The notes under the pieces: generated by a model
What the model was told of the DNA's origin: nothing
Seen by the model: the letters and a program-made list of their open reading frames with translations, nothing else
Databases searched by the model: none
In this document: in pieces, positions 31,201 through 38,423 of the stretch
Position numbering within the stretch: the first letter of the stretch is position 1
Layout: each line of letters opens with the position of its first letter
Made by a program: the position numbers and the translations under genes
IMG/VR virus record: IMGVR_UViG_3300017917_000263
Location: 1 to 45,535 of that record
Length of the DNA stretch: 45,535 nucleotides
Strand: one strand, 5' to 3'
DNA from: a virus

Positions 31201-32399
31201 GGAGCAGCTAAATTACCACCGGGAGGTGTTACAACACTACCGGTAATTGTAGTTCCGGCTGGTAATGTGATATTACCACTAGAATCAATTGTAGTATTAC
31301 CTATTGTAATAGTACCATTAGCATCAATAGTAGTATTACCGATAGCAACGTTACCGGCTACTGTTAGTGAGGTTAAATTACCAACACTTGTTATTAATGG
31401 TTGATCTGTTGTAGTTAAAGTACCTTGAATGGTTGTAGTGGTTACAGCACCAGCACTTAGATTACTGGTAATAACACCACTGGTAATAGTAACACCATCC
31501 GTATTAGAAGAAATTGTTTGCGAGCCTAGCTTAAGAGTATTACCACTTAACCACAAATCTTTCCATCTATTTGTAGTAGACCCTAAATCATGTACTTCAT
31601 TCAGATTTGGTACCAATGCTCCATTTACAAAATTAGTGATAGATAAGTTATTGACAGTAGCATTACCGGATACACTAAGATTAGCTGTAGTACTAATATT
31701 TCCAGTAGCAGTGACTCTTCCGGTATTCACGTTACCTGAAACACTATTACCAGTTATAACACTGTTACCACTGACTGTCGCATTACCCAAGGTTAAATTA
31801 TATGCGATACTTACATTATTAGCTGTTACATTTCCAGAGGCGTGAACATTACCAAATGTAATTCCTGTAGCATTACTACTAAATGATTGTGTTCCTATTG
31901 TGATAGTGTTAGCCAACCATAAATTAGACCATCTGCTTGCGGAATTACCAATTTCTAACGATGCTATATTTGCTACTAAACTAGTCGTTACAAAATTTGT
32001 TACTGTTAAATTAGCTGTTCGTGTAGTACCAGTAAAGTTAGCATTAGTCGTTGTGATGTTAGGTGCTAAATCTATCGCAAAAGGTGTTAAATATGAACCA
32101 ATAGTGGCTGTATTACTTGTAGGGCTAGTAATACCTACACGTAAACTGTTCGTACTGTTACCCCATCCTGCCGTTTGAATGGTTATATTAGGAATGTTTG
32201 CTTGGATAAAAACATTTCCGAAAGAACTTCCGCTTACATAATCAAGTCCAGGACCTAAATATACGTTACTAACGCCTGCAGTTAGTGTCTGATTATATAA
32301 GTCAGTAAAATTATTTTGTATTTTCTGAAACGCTGCCCTAATAGGATCTGCTGCCGGGTCATTAGGGAAGGTACCAAAATCTATAAATTGTTGGGCCAT
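28212..32399 (-). CDS. Long repeat tail fibre
   Basis: The 1395-residue protein is low in charge and rich in Asn, Gly, Thr, Ser, Ala and Val. The N-terminal about 40 residues (FIDFGTFPNDPAADPIRAAF) look like a baseplate-attachment module. From about residue 100 to 850 there are many imperfect repeats built on GN-x-x-x-GN-L/I-x-T-S/T-G. Three copies of a roughly 75-residue beta domain (near residues 855-935, 1033-1115 and 1166-1245) share VTxxYATQ, a PF pair, and GYNGTF-like turns. A distinct C-terminal tip ends QWYTMVGVYG. It is probably a long trimeric fibre with the tip domain at the receptor end. Confidence 0.85.
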   Translation of the reverse strand: MAQQFIDFGTFPNDPAADPIRAAFQKIQNNFTDLYNQTLTAGVSNVYLGPGLDYVSGSSFGNVFIQANIPNITIQTAGWGNSTNSLRVGITSPTSNTATIGSYLTPFAIDLAPNITTTNANFTGTTRTANLTVTNFVTTSLVANIASLEIGNSASRWSNLWLANTITIGTQSFSSNATGITFGNVHASGNVTANNVSIAYNLTLGNATVSGNSVITGNSVSGNVNTGRVTATGNISTTANLSVSGNATVNNLSITNFVNGALVPNLNEVHDLGSTTNRWKDLWLSGNTLKLGSQTISSNTDGVTITSGVITSNLSAGAVTTTTIQGTLTTTDQPLITSVGNLTSLTVAGNVAIGNTTIDANGTITIGNTTIDSSGNITLPAGTTITGSVVTPPGGNLAAPGSNTEILFNDGGNTSAVPGLTFDKTTSLLSISGNVQGGNIITSGSLSANAATLGTVGATSLTATGNAQAGNLISLGIISASGNLSGGNIITNGFLQVVGNASVGNITTTTLSGAVVSVSGNISGANLVASGILQVDGNANVGNLTTSGLVSAATLAAVGNITAGNISTSGAFTADSINANNLGTTGNLSVTGNATTGNLSTAGITATGNLLAGNMVTGGTLTVSGNANLGNILTSVISASGALTAGSLTTSGALSAGNAALGNITSVGLVSATGNVTAGNLGTGGSLSVTGNATVGNVSTASIVMNGNLTGAALMESGLLNVTGNMTGGNVITNGFLNVAGNATVGNLTTSGLSATGNLSGANLTTTGAVTANTGNISALTIASLINASTATANLGTINSSVLSVVGTASAGNLTASGTLSVTGNATMGGLTSNGAITTNSNLTVASSANINGTVGIGANLAITGISGNGSFVTVSYATQSTTPFPVGGTVQVYGVNPTGYNGTFTVTSSNTSAVVYASSTNLSVVTLGRIRTTGTVLSLEGNASIANLSAASFSATDAAVTNLTFASSGILSLTNGTGNIGTINSNTITSSGNLVGGNLITSGYLAVQGNASANSLTVGTGIVTGSYNVNGAMSVGANLAVTATSGTGSVVTLTYATQPAAPFPTGSTIVVSGITPTAYNGTFTVVSSNTTAVTYNHTATGLMTVSGFVRTSGTGLILQGAANVGSLNTANGAINAGTGNVTGGIFTATLFSGNGASITGINMFNTGMSVVTTATAGTGTVCTLTFATQSYPPFTPGQSITVSGVTPSGYNGTYLVNTCTTTQVTFTHNATGSMSVAGTITGGPKAAAALQSDTVISSSQPNITSVGTLTSLNLSGALTGTDLTSSGYFLTSVSGGIAAAGTTQGTATGLTRQVNVITSVAAGINEGVRLPSITVGMNIIIINATAATLRVYPATGANIDSLAQNASFPLGPGARLMIIGTSLTQWYTMVGVYG
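28665..29835 (-). repeat. Three copies of a ~75-residue beta domain in the long fibre
   Basis: The copies lie at about 29590-29835, 29050-29300 and 28665-28900. Each has V/C-T-L/V-x-Y/F-ATQ, a PF pair, V-x/S-G-x-x-P, Y-NGT-F/Y and a GxxRTxG-type end (the third ends GTITGG). The first two also share a preceding GANLA segment. Confidence 0.75.
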
Positions 32400-32421
32400 A
32401 TCAATAGTCTACCTTATTAAG

Positions 32422-32429
32422 TATTTATC
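32422..32429 (-). promoter_or_regulatory. Late promoter GATAAATA of the long fibre gene
   Basis: GATAAATA directly follows the T run of the terminator at 32430-32459 and lies 22 bases before the ATG. A weaker stem (TACTT/AGGTA with one G-U pair) could cover the AAGGT ribosome site. Confidence 0.65.
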
Positions 32430-32459
32430 AAAAAAAATAGCCCGGGGGTACCGGGCTAT
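32430..32459 (-). terminator. Rho-independent terminator of the 35053 gene
   Basis: A 9-bp stem ATAGCCCGG / CCGGGCTAT with a five-base loop is followed by eight Ts on the minus strand. It lies 32 bases past the stop of the 853-residue protein gene and just before the fibre's late promoter. Confidence 0.9.
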
Positions 32460-32491
32460 ATGAGGTGCGGTTTATAATTTTTACCGCTTAA

Positions 32492-35053
32492 TTATTTGAT
32501 ACCACTTAATCTCTTCCATTCATTAATGGATTCTCTTACTGTGACTTGTGTAGGATTAAGTACTGTTTGGTCACGCTTCATTTTGTGTAAGTCGTTACCC
32601 ATAGATAACAATGCCTTTAATTTAGCTAATTCGGCTTCGGCTGTACCGTCTTTTCCTGCTTCGTTTGCGTATGATTCTTCCATATGCTCTTCGCCGCACA
32701 TATGTCCTTCATACATTGCGCCGCCACACTCATTACACATTTCTTCGCCTTCACGTACCTTTTCCATGTCGCCATCGCCATCTAAGTCAGCTTCTTTTTT
32801 GCCGGCAGCACGTGCTTTTGCTAAGTTTCCAGTAAACTTGTTACCCTCTTCAACATCATCTTCTTTGACAGGATATTCTTTTCCGCCAACTTTCATTTTT
32901 TCGCCGGGTTGAACTCCGTCAGATTTAGCCTTTGCCAATGCTCCTGTAAACGCATTACCTTCGTCAGTTTTTTCTTCTTTATCACCTTCGTCATCGCTTT
33001 CTTCTTCATCAGAGTCAGCTGGTTCTAGTGTATGTGGTTCTTCCTCTTCGCCTTCTTCGTCGGCGTAGTCTTCAGAACCTCCCATGTCAATACCTGACAT
33101 TTTCTTGATTAGAGCTAGCATATCATCACCATCACCTACTACGTCAGGAGCAGCTTGAGGTTCTGTACCTGTACCAGTTGGTTCTTCTTCACCGGGAGAC
33201 ATTACACCATATCCAACTTCTGGTTTTTCATCACCACCAAACATACCGATACCAGCATTTCTTAATACACCTAATAGTGCTTGAGCATCAGCGTCACTAG
33301 CAGTTACGCTTACTGAATCAGGAGAACCTTGTTGTCCTGTACTGCTAGAAACAGTAATACCTTCTGTTAATAGGGAATTTAATTGTTTTTCCCATCCTTC
33401 TAGTTGAATGTCTTTCATATCTGTACTTTCTAATTTTGGTTTTCTTAATCCAGCAATAAAATTAGATGCTTTCTTACCTAATTCTGCTCCTTTATTAATC
33501 GCACGGTCTGTGAATGCGTTGATAGGATCTCTGGACCATGGGGTAGGATCTTTAACTGGAGCCCCAGGATCTTGAATTCTACTTGGTTTGAATGCGCTAG
33601 GATCTCCAACCTTGCTATCCATTCCAGTTGTTCTAAATCTATCTTTACTAGAAATTGGTGCTACTGGTTCAGGATCGGGTCTAGTATCAGCTTCTTCCAA
33701 ACTTTCTTCATAGTTTACAAAACCAAATTCTTCTAATGCAGCATCACGTAATTGGCTCTTTAATGTGCCAGCTAAACGCTTATAGCGATCACCATGTGCT
33801 AATAATTTATCAATAACACGACCTGCTAATGCTCTGTCTTTTAATTCTACCGCAGTCATTATATTATAACCACGTGGACCGTTTTCTAAATCTTCAATAA
33901 AGCGTAATACTAAATCTTTCATAGCACCCTCAGTCAGGATCATACCTTCGTACTCAAAAGATTCTTCTACTTTACCCTTATTATGAGCTTTCCATGCTGT
34001 AGCATAAGCAATTGACTTTTCTTTGGGTGTAATCTTACCGTCTTTAGCATAAGACTGTTTGATGTGCTTTACCATACGTTCGGCTTTAGCTCCTGGAGGC
34101 GCCTTTTCTTCGATAGGTCCACCATGCTTGCGAATAACTTCTGGTGCTCCCTCCATTGTTGCTGGTTGATCTAATGCTTCTTCGTTGGTCTTACCGCGCA
34201 ACTTAGCTAATACAGCACCAGCAACTTTTTCACCACGCTCTTTTGAACCATAACGCTTTGCAGCGTCAGCCGCAATTTTACCAAACTGTTTGCCTGGCTT
34301 ACCGATATCTTTTCCGGCACGTGCTTTTTTAGCACTATAATCACCTGTAGCTTCTTCAACTTCTTTTTGTTGTTCTGGTTTATTTGGTACTGCCATTGGC
34401 AACTTACCAGTTGGTGGCATGCCTGCTTTTCTTTGTAAATCTTTGATTAGGTCTTCATCACTACCATGACCCAACTTATTTAAAATAGCTCCGCCTACTT
34501 TCTTAGCAGTATCTAACATACCTTCATCAGTAATTTGATCTCCTGCTAATGTCATTTCACCTTTACCGATAGACTGCTTAATTTGTGCAGCTAATTGAGG
34601 ATTTGTTACTTGTCCTAATACTCTGTTACCCTGTTTAATAACCTGTGTATTAGATTGTGCCGGAGCAATTGTAACTTGTTCTGCTTCATCTAATTGAGAT
34701 TTATTAGTTTCGAGTTCTTCGATGTATTCTTTTAACGAATGCTTTTTAGAAACCTTACCTACTTCTTTCTTAGGCTTCTTGCCGCCCATAACACTTGATA
34801 ACGAACCAGTGTCAAATTTTACTCCGGCGTCACCTGTATCTTTCTTAGGACGACCTCTACCCTTTTTAGGTGCTTCTTTCTTAGCTTCTTCGCCCTTGTC
34901 TTTCTTGCCTACTTTATGTCCGTATTGGTCACGAACATCTTCTTTACCGTATTTGTTACCATACTCACCTTTGTGGACTCGACCCTTTTCAGTTTCTTTG
35001 GTCTCCCCTTCAGAGATTGTACTTAACGAGTTTAAAATGCTTTTAAAATCCAT
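32492..35053 (-). CDS. Large modular disordered protein with AT-hook, putative head-internal
   Basis: This 853-residue, highly charged protein begins MDFKSILNSLSTISEGE, an amphipathic leader with a possible prohead-protease site after ISE. Residues 64-75 (PKKGRGRPKKD) are an AT-hook, a minor-groove DNA-binding motif. Later parts include a Lys/Ala/Gly-rich module (KKARAGKDIGKPGKQFGKIA), a module ending YATAWKAHNKGK, a long acidic stretch (near residues 660-705), a doubled unit EGNAFTGALAKAK / EGNKFTGNLAKAR, and a Cys-rich patch CNECGGAMYEGHMC near residues 773-786. It lies beside packaging genes, ending in a strong terminator. A role as a core or DNA-bound internal protein is inference. Confidence 0.65.
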   Translation of the reverse strand: MDFKSILNSLSTISEGETKETEKGRVHKGEYGNKYGKEDVRDQYGHKVGKKDKGEEAKKEAPKKGRGRPKKDTGDAGVKFDTGSLSSVMGGKKPKKEVGKVSKKHSLKEYIEELETNKSQLDEAEQVTIAPAQSNTQVIKQGNRVLGQVTNPQLAAQIKQSIGKGEMTLAGDQITDEGMLDTAKKVGGAILNKLGHGSDEDLIKDLQRKAGMPPTGKLPMAVPNKPEQQKEVEEATGDYSAKKARAGKDIGKPGKQFGKIAADAAKRYGSKERGEKVAGAVLAKLRGKTNEEALDQPATMEGAPEVIRKHGGPIEEKAPPGAKAERMVKHIKQSYAKDGKITPKEKSIAYATAWKAHNKGKVEESFEYEGMILTEGAMKDLVLRFIEDLENGPRGYNIMTAVELKDRALAGRVIDKLLAHGDRYKRLAGTLKSQLRDAALEEFGFVNYEESLEEADTRPDPEPVAPISSKDRFRTTGMDSKVGDPSAFKPSRIQDPGAPVKDPTPWSRDPINAFTDRAINKGAELGKKASNFIAGLRKPKLESTDMKDIQLEGWEKQLNSLLTEGITVSSSTGQQGSPDSVSVTASDADAQALLGVLRNAGIGMFGGDEKPEVGYGVMSPGEEEPTGTGTEPQAAPDVVGDGDDMLALIKKMSGIDMGGSEDYADEEGEEEEPHTLEPADSDEEESDDEGDKEEKTDEGNAFTGALAKAKSDGVQPGEKMKVGGKEYPVKEDDVEEGNKFTGNLAKARAAGKKEADLDGDGDMEKVREGEEMCNECGGAMYEGHMCGEEHMEESYANEAGKDGTAEAELAKLKALLSMGNDLHKMKRDQTVLNPTQVTVRESINEWKRLSGIK

Positions 35054-35064
35054 TTTGGTGATCC

Positions 35065-35274
35065 TTATTTCTTATCTAACTTAGCTTCTATTCTATCAAG
35101 TTGTTTCTGTAACTCAGACATTCTAGAATCTATATCTGAAACTTTTTGTTGTGTAACTTGAACTTTGGTATCGATACCTTTTACATTATCATTCATTGTC
35201 ATGTATCCTGTACCACCGATACCACATGCTCCTACTACTATCCATGTCAGTTGGCTTGTGTTGAAGTCAATCAT
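35065..35274 (-). CDS. Small membrane-anchored coiled-coil protein
   Basis: The 69-residue protein has one hydrophobic segment (residues 9-25, LTWIVVGACGIGGTGYM) near the N-terminus and a heptad-patterned C-terminal helix (VSDIDSRMSELQKQLDRIEAKL). This resembles small phage inner-membrane proteins such as holin or spanin-type proteins; it could also be a virion protein. Its ATG overlaps the stop of the head-internal protein gene (TAAATG), with an AGGAG ribosome site. It may be a lysis accessory; the evidence is topology only. Confidence 0.65.
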   Translation of the reverse strand: MIDFNTSQLTWIVVGACGIGGTGYMTMNDNVKGIDTKVQVTQQKVSDIDSRMSELQKQLDRIEAKLDKK

Positions 35275-35868
35275 TTATTTTCTAGCTCCTGTTGGGGGTA
35301 GATTAGGTCTAGTCATTTTACTCATAGGACTCAAATGACTAACTTCTTTGTTATCCTTTTTAGCTATAGGAGTTTTTTGTCCTGCGTAAGGAATATCAAT
35401 ACTTGGTTTCTTTGGCATCACTCTATCTAAGTATTGATTAGCATATTCTTTACTTGCTTCTTTACCATTATCTTCTAGTTCAGTTTGTAGTAAAACAGGC
35501 TCTTTACTTCCTTCGTTAGCGTATTTGTCATTTTCAGCATTAATGCTGTCATTAAATTCTGTAGTGACCATGCGTACACGACTTACGTTACAGCCGCATG
35601 CTTGAGCACATTGTTGTATCATTGGTTCTGTAGCAGGATATTTGAATTCGACTTTGATGATAGTTACCGGTTCATTTTCTAAGTCAGGAAATCCATATGG
35701 ATTTTTTTGAATAGGTGTTGTTTTGGGTTCTTCGATCTTGACTGGATCGAATTTTTCTAGGTTATATTTGAACATATCCATAAATTTTTCATCACAGTCT
35801 CCTGCGATTTTAATTGTGTAGTTATATGTTCTAACCGATTCTGTAAGATAATGGCGAAGGCTTTTCAT
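35275..35868 (-). CDS. Putative head-internal protein with MKSLRHYLTE leader
   Basis: This 197-residue protein begins MKSLRHYLTES, a basic amphipathic leader ending LTE, as expected for capsid targeting and prohead-protease cutting. It is followed by a small domain RTYNYTIKIAGDCDEKF with beta strands and two Cys near residue 95 (CAQACGCN), then a disordered C-terminus rich in Lys and Pro. I chose 35868 because the late promoter AATAAATA (35888-35895) lies between it and the in-frame ATG at 35898, and an AGGA ribosome site fits. It sits directly after the small terminase gene, where T4 relatives keep prohead genes. Confidence 0.7.
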   Translation of the reverse strand: MKSLRHYLTESVRTYNYTIKIAGDCDEKFMDMFKYNLEKFDPVKIEEPKTTPIQKNPYGFPDLENEPVTIIKVEFKYPATEPMIQQCAQACGCNVSRVRMVTTEFNDSINAENDKYANEGSKEPVLLQTELEDNGKEASKEYANQYLDRVMPKKPSIDIPYAGQKTPIAKKDNKEVSHLSPMSKMTRPNLPPTGARK

Positions 35869-35887
35869 TATAATATTCCTATTGTAG

Positions 35888-35895
35888 TATTTATT
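35888..35895 (-). promoter_or_regulatory. Late promoter AATAAATA before the 35868 gene
   Basis: AATAAATA overlaps the stop region of the small terminase gene and lies 19 bases before the ATG, with AGGA between. Its place rules against the upstream in-frame ATG at 35898 for transcripts started here. Confidence 0.6.
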
Positions 35896-36383
35896 CAATT
35901 ATCAGATTTTTTACTTCCGATAATTTGCTTCAATAATTCATTTCTGTCTAAAAGACTTCCTTCTCCTACGGGAGTCGATTCAATCTCTTTAACTTGACTT
36001 GCAGCCTTTTGATCTAGGGCTGCTTTTTTCAATTGAAGGTCAATCATTTTTAATTTTTTATTGATTTTTGCGGTCTTAGCTGTAATAGCATGACCTAACA
36101 TTGTGCCCGCACTATTGAATATTTCGCTAGCAAAACGACTATCAACCTGCATACCTAAATCCATTAGTTCTTTATAGCTGTCTTGCGCTAGTCTTGCTAA
36201 CTCATCCATTTCGGTATCGCTAGCTTCTAGTCCTCTAACTTGCGGTAGAGCATTTTCAATTTTCTCTAAATTGGAATATGCTTCTTGTGTGATTTCTTGA
36301 ACTTGACCGGATTCAATTAATTCTTCGTTTACTGAGTCATCCACTGGTGGAAGTTCAAACAGTTCTGACAATTTTCTAGTCAT
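35895..36383 (-). CDS. Small terminase subunit, gp16-like
   Basis: This 162-residue, mainly helical protein starts with a short leader-like segment (RKLSELFELPPVDDSVN). A central domain (LARLAQDSYKELMDLGMQV, then DSRFASEIFNSAG) has the pattern of T4-type small terminases, in which a helical hairpin forms the oligomer ring, and a C-terminal coiled coil follows (LKMIDLQLKKAALDQKAA). It would recognise phage DNA and stimulate the large terminase gp17, which is not in the window. The neighbours gp4 and the head-internal gene fit. A hairpin at the start codon suggests late-only translation. Confidence 0.65.
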   Translation of the reverse strand: MTRKLSELFELPPVDDSVNEELIESGQVQEITQEAYSNLEKIENALPQVRGLEASDTEMDELARLAQDSYKELMDLGMQVDSRFASEIFNSAGTMLGHAITAKTAKINKKLKMIDLQLKKAALDQKAASQVKEIESTPVGEGSLLDRNELLKQIIGSKKSDN

Positions 36384-36413
36384 ACTACTTTCCTAAATAT
36401 AGTAGTATTTATT
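36382..36413 (-). promoter_or_regulatory. Late promoter AATAAATA with start-codon hairpin (gp16-like gene)
   Basis: Arms ATACTAC and GTAGTAT (36402-36408 and 36382-36388) pair across a 13-base loop holding the AGGAAAG ribosome site. The 3' arm includes two bases of the ATG. The promoter AATAAATA (36406-36413) overlaps the 5' arm and the gp4 stop codon. Confidence 0.6.
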
Positions 36414-36849
36414 TGGATCTTCTTCCGTTGTAGAAAAGGTCATCTTCTGTGATGACCCTGAATTTAAATCCATTTTGTTTACAGTAAGCCATGGCACTAC
36501 CCCACTTAGCATGATTGATTGCCACCACGGCCCTGTCTTTTGCGCTAGCTACCCGACTTTCAATAAGACTTTGTTTTTTGGGTTTTATTTCTACGACTTC
36601 CGCTATTTGCTGTCCAAATTTATTTTCATAGACAACAAAGAAATCAGGTATGTAATTTGCCATTTTACCCGTCAATGGATGACGATAGGGTATGACTAGT
36701 GCTTCACTGGCCCATCTAATAATATTTTTATTATTGTCACAAAACTGCATGAACGTAAGTTCCCATCCAGAACGGTATTTGGGCTTATGCTTGCCGATGT
36801 ACTTTTCTGGATGTTTAGGTTCAAAAAAGCCTTGTGCCCAATTAGCCAT
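36409..36849 (-). CDS. Head completion protein, gp4-like
   Basis: The 146-residue protein resembles T4 gp4 (also called gp50/65), a head-completion protein with a TnsA/restriction-like nuclease fold. The segment KPKYRSGWELTFMQFCDNN, then PDFFVVYENKFGQQIAEVVEIKPKK, gives the Glu...Asp...E-x-K catalytic pattern (Glu near residue 30, Asp near 69, EIK near 86-88). It probably trims or protects packaged DNA ends before tail joining. Its ATG overlaps the previous stop (TAATG), and the gp16-like gene follows. Confidence 0.85.
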   Translation of the reverse strand: MANWAQGFFEPKHPEKYIGKHKPKYRSGWELTFMQFCDNNKNIIRWASEALVIPYRHPLTGKMANYIPDFFVVYENKFGQQIAEVVEIKPKKQSLIESRVASAKDRAVVAINHAKWGSAMAYCKQNGFKFRVITEDDLFYNGRRSK

Positions 36850-37211
36850 TATACTACTACGTTTCTTTGAACTTGTTGATTGGGTTGCGGAATACTACCG
36901 ATGCCGTATAGAGTTGTTTTACTCTTTAAGCTATTGAGATAATATGTAAGTATACCATTTGCTTTTATTTGTGTTTGTCCTTGTAGGTAGCCTAGCAAGT
37001 CCAATACATTTTCACCTGTGATATTAGATATTCTAAAAATTATTGTAGTGAAATTTTGTGCTATGTTTTTACTTTGCGTAGTTTGGAAAAAGTAAGAATA
37101 TACGAGGTCATACTGATTCGCATCCACTACAAGATCAAAATTATAAAATTGATCGAATACTCTTACTGTTTTATCTAAATCACTTCTAGGTGCGTCTATT
37201 AACTTTGCCAT
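36849..37211 (-). CDS. Small virion structural protein between tube initiator and gp4
   Basis: The 120-residue protein has the pattern of a small structural protein regularly found beside gp4 in T4-like environmental phages: YDLVYSYFFQTTQSKNIAQNF, then RISNITGENVLDLLGYLQG, and a C-terminal part LTYYLNSLKSKTTLYGIG. It has no enzyme motif. Its start is set by a GAGG ribosome site that lies within a short hairpin next to the promoter CTAAATA. It is a likely neck, tail or baseplate protein, judged by neighbours and by recall of the family. Confidence 0.7.
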   Translation of the reverse strand: MAKLIDAPRSDLDKTVRVFDQFYNFDLVVDANQYDLVYSYFFQTTQSKNIAQNFTTIIFRISNITGENVLDLLGYLQGQTQIKANGILTYYLNSLKSKTTLYGIGSIPQPNQQVQRNVVV

Positions 37212-37214
37212 ATT

Positions 37215-37233
37215 ATACCTCTTAGGTATTTAG
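37215..37233 (-). promoter_or_regulatory. Promoter CTAAATA with ribosome-site hairpin (37211 gene)
   Basis: A short stem ATACCT / AGGTAT with a three-base loop hides part of the GAGG ribosome site. CTAAATA (37227-37233) overlaps its 5' arm and also contains the TAA stop of the upstream gene. Confidence 0.5.
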
Positions 37234-38411
37234 CCCACTGTGGGCGGATTTTTGAGAATGTTTTGATAGGCACCGTTTATAGAATTAGGTAGATTTTTAA
37301 CAACTGTAGCCGCTTGTGTCGGGAACTCAAACAGATTATTTCTGTTAGGTGTGCCCTTCAGTGCGTCGGTGGCAACACCTAATGCTTCTGCTTTTGCTAT
37401 TCTTAAGATATTTTGAGGATTCTTAAATGTATTTTTTGCGGCGCCTGCTTTCTGAATGGCGCCAATAATGTTGCCCGATTCTAAATCACCTAAGATTCCG
37501 CCAGCCGCATCTAATAAACCACCTTGTCCTAAAATAGTAGCATTAGATCCCGGACGAGCGATAGGACTTAATGTTCTATCATAGTGGTCATCACTACCAA
37601 AACCCTTAACAATCTGATCTGGTTTTCTACCATCAATAGCCCCTTCAAAATATTTTACAGTTTCATACTGAAGTGACATTTGATGTTCCATAGTTCCAGC
37701 ACCTTCACTGTAATTGTAAGTGTCGTGACTAAAACTTTCAATCATTGGGTTGATTAATCTATACAATACAAAGTTGTGTTGATTAAATCCATAAATGTTT
37801 ATTGCTCTGAAGAAGGGTGCTTTACTTACACCTTGACCAGCCGCAGCATTTGTAGCTTGACTATTTGAAGTCTCTCCAATATAACCCCAATCGTCATTTC
37901 CTAAAATACTAGAATCATAAAGATTTCTGTGATTTAAATCATATCTGTTTCCATAACCACCATCACCAAAATCTTGGCTAGGTAAACCTGACCCGCTATC
38001 TGATTGAGCGGCATCTTTATAATAGTAAGTATAATATGTGTACCACATCTTGCGAATCAAATTCGCATTATCATCGTGAAATGTAATATTGATGGGGTCG
38101 TATTTTATTTTTGTTTGTATCACACGTTTGCGATTATATTGATTCATTGTTGCCAAATCAAACGTATACTTTGGTAACTGAATAGTTTTTACTGCCAGTC
38201 CAAAATTTTGATCCTCAGGCCATTGTTGGGCAGCACCGATGTACTGCTTGTTTATATCAAAATAGACATGAAATAAAAACTTAAACTTAGGTGAATAAGC
38301 GTAGGCATTGGTTCTAAAGGTTTTACTTGCGTGAGTGTAATCACGCAAGTATTCACTTGTAAAGAAACCATCAGCGGCGTCTTTTAAAAGGTTTTGAAAA
38401 AAACCTGCCAT
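37230..38411 (-). CDS. Tail tube initiator / baseplate protein, gp54-like
   Basis: This 393-residue protein has a gp19-like tube fold in the order expected for T4 gp54-type proteins: FGLAVKTIQLPKYTFDLATMN, ITFHDDNANLIRKMWYTYYT, FNQHNFVLYRLINPMIESF and a closing strand MSLQYETVKYFEGA. A Gly/Ser-rich insertion (near residues 140-175) and a C-terminal Ala-rich tail follow. It should sit at the baseplate end of the tube and start tube assembly. It lies just after the tube gene, with an AAGGTAG ribosome site. Calling it gp54 rather than another tube-like baseplate protein is less certain. Confidence 0.7.
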   Translation of the reverse strand: MAGFFQNLLKDAADGFFTSEYLRDYTHASKTFRTNAYAYSPKFKFLFHVYFDINKQYIGAAQQWPEDQNFGLAVKTIQLPKYTFDLATMNQYNRKRVIQTKIKYDPINITFHDDNANLIRKMWYTYYTYYYKDAAQSDSGSGLPSQDFGDGGYGNRYDLNHRNLYDSSILGNDDWGYIGETSNSQATNAAAGQGVSKAPFFRAINIYGFNQHNFVLYRLINPMIESFSHDTYNYSEGAGTMEHQMSLQYETVKYFEGAIDGRKPDQIVKGFGSDDHYDRTLSPIARPGSNATILGQGGLLDAAGGILGDLESGNIIGAIQKAGAAKNTFKNPQNILRIAKAEALGVATDALKGTPNRNNLFEFPTQAATVVKNLPNSINGAYQNILKNPPTVG

Positions 38412-38423
38412 AGACTACCTTGA

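Noticed and set aside
28212-32399. Regular short repeats that could be taken for a CRISPR array
   Set aside because: The repeats are in frame, imperfect and coding (GNxxxGNL), without unique spacers of constant length.
32496-32912. Plus-strand frame of 138 codons opposite the end of the AT-hook protein gene
   Set aside because: It is a mirror of the charged repeats on the minus strand, with no ribosome site. Its Ser/Pro-rich content is typical of an antisense shadow.
35869-35898. An earlier ATG (35898) for the 35868 head-internal protein gene
   Set aside because: The late promoter AATAAATA lies between, the ten extra residues break the leader pattern, and AGGA is placed for the ATG at 35868.
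37233-37245. Palindrome GCCCACTGTGGGC as a terminator of the tube-initiator gene
   Set aside because: It lies inside the last codons (PPTVG) and is followed by TAAATACC, not by a T run. There is not enough support to call it.
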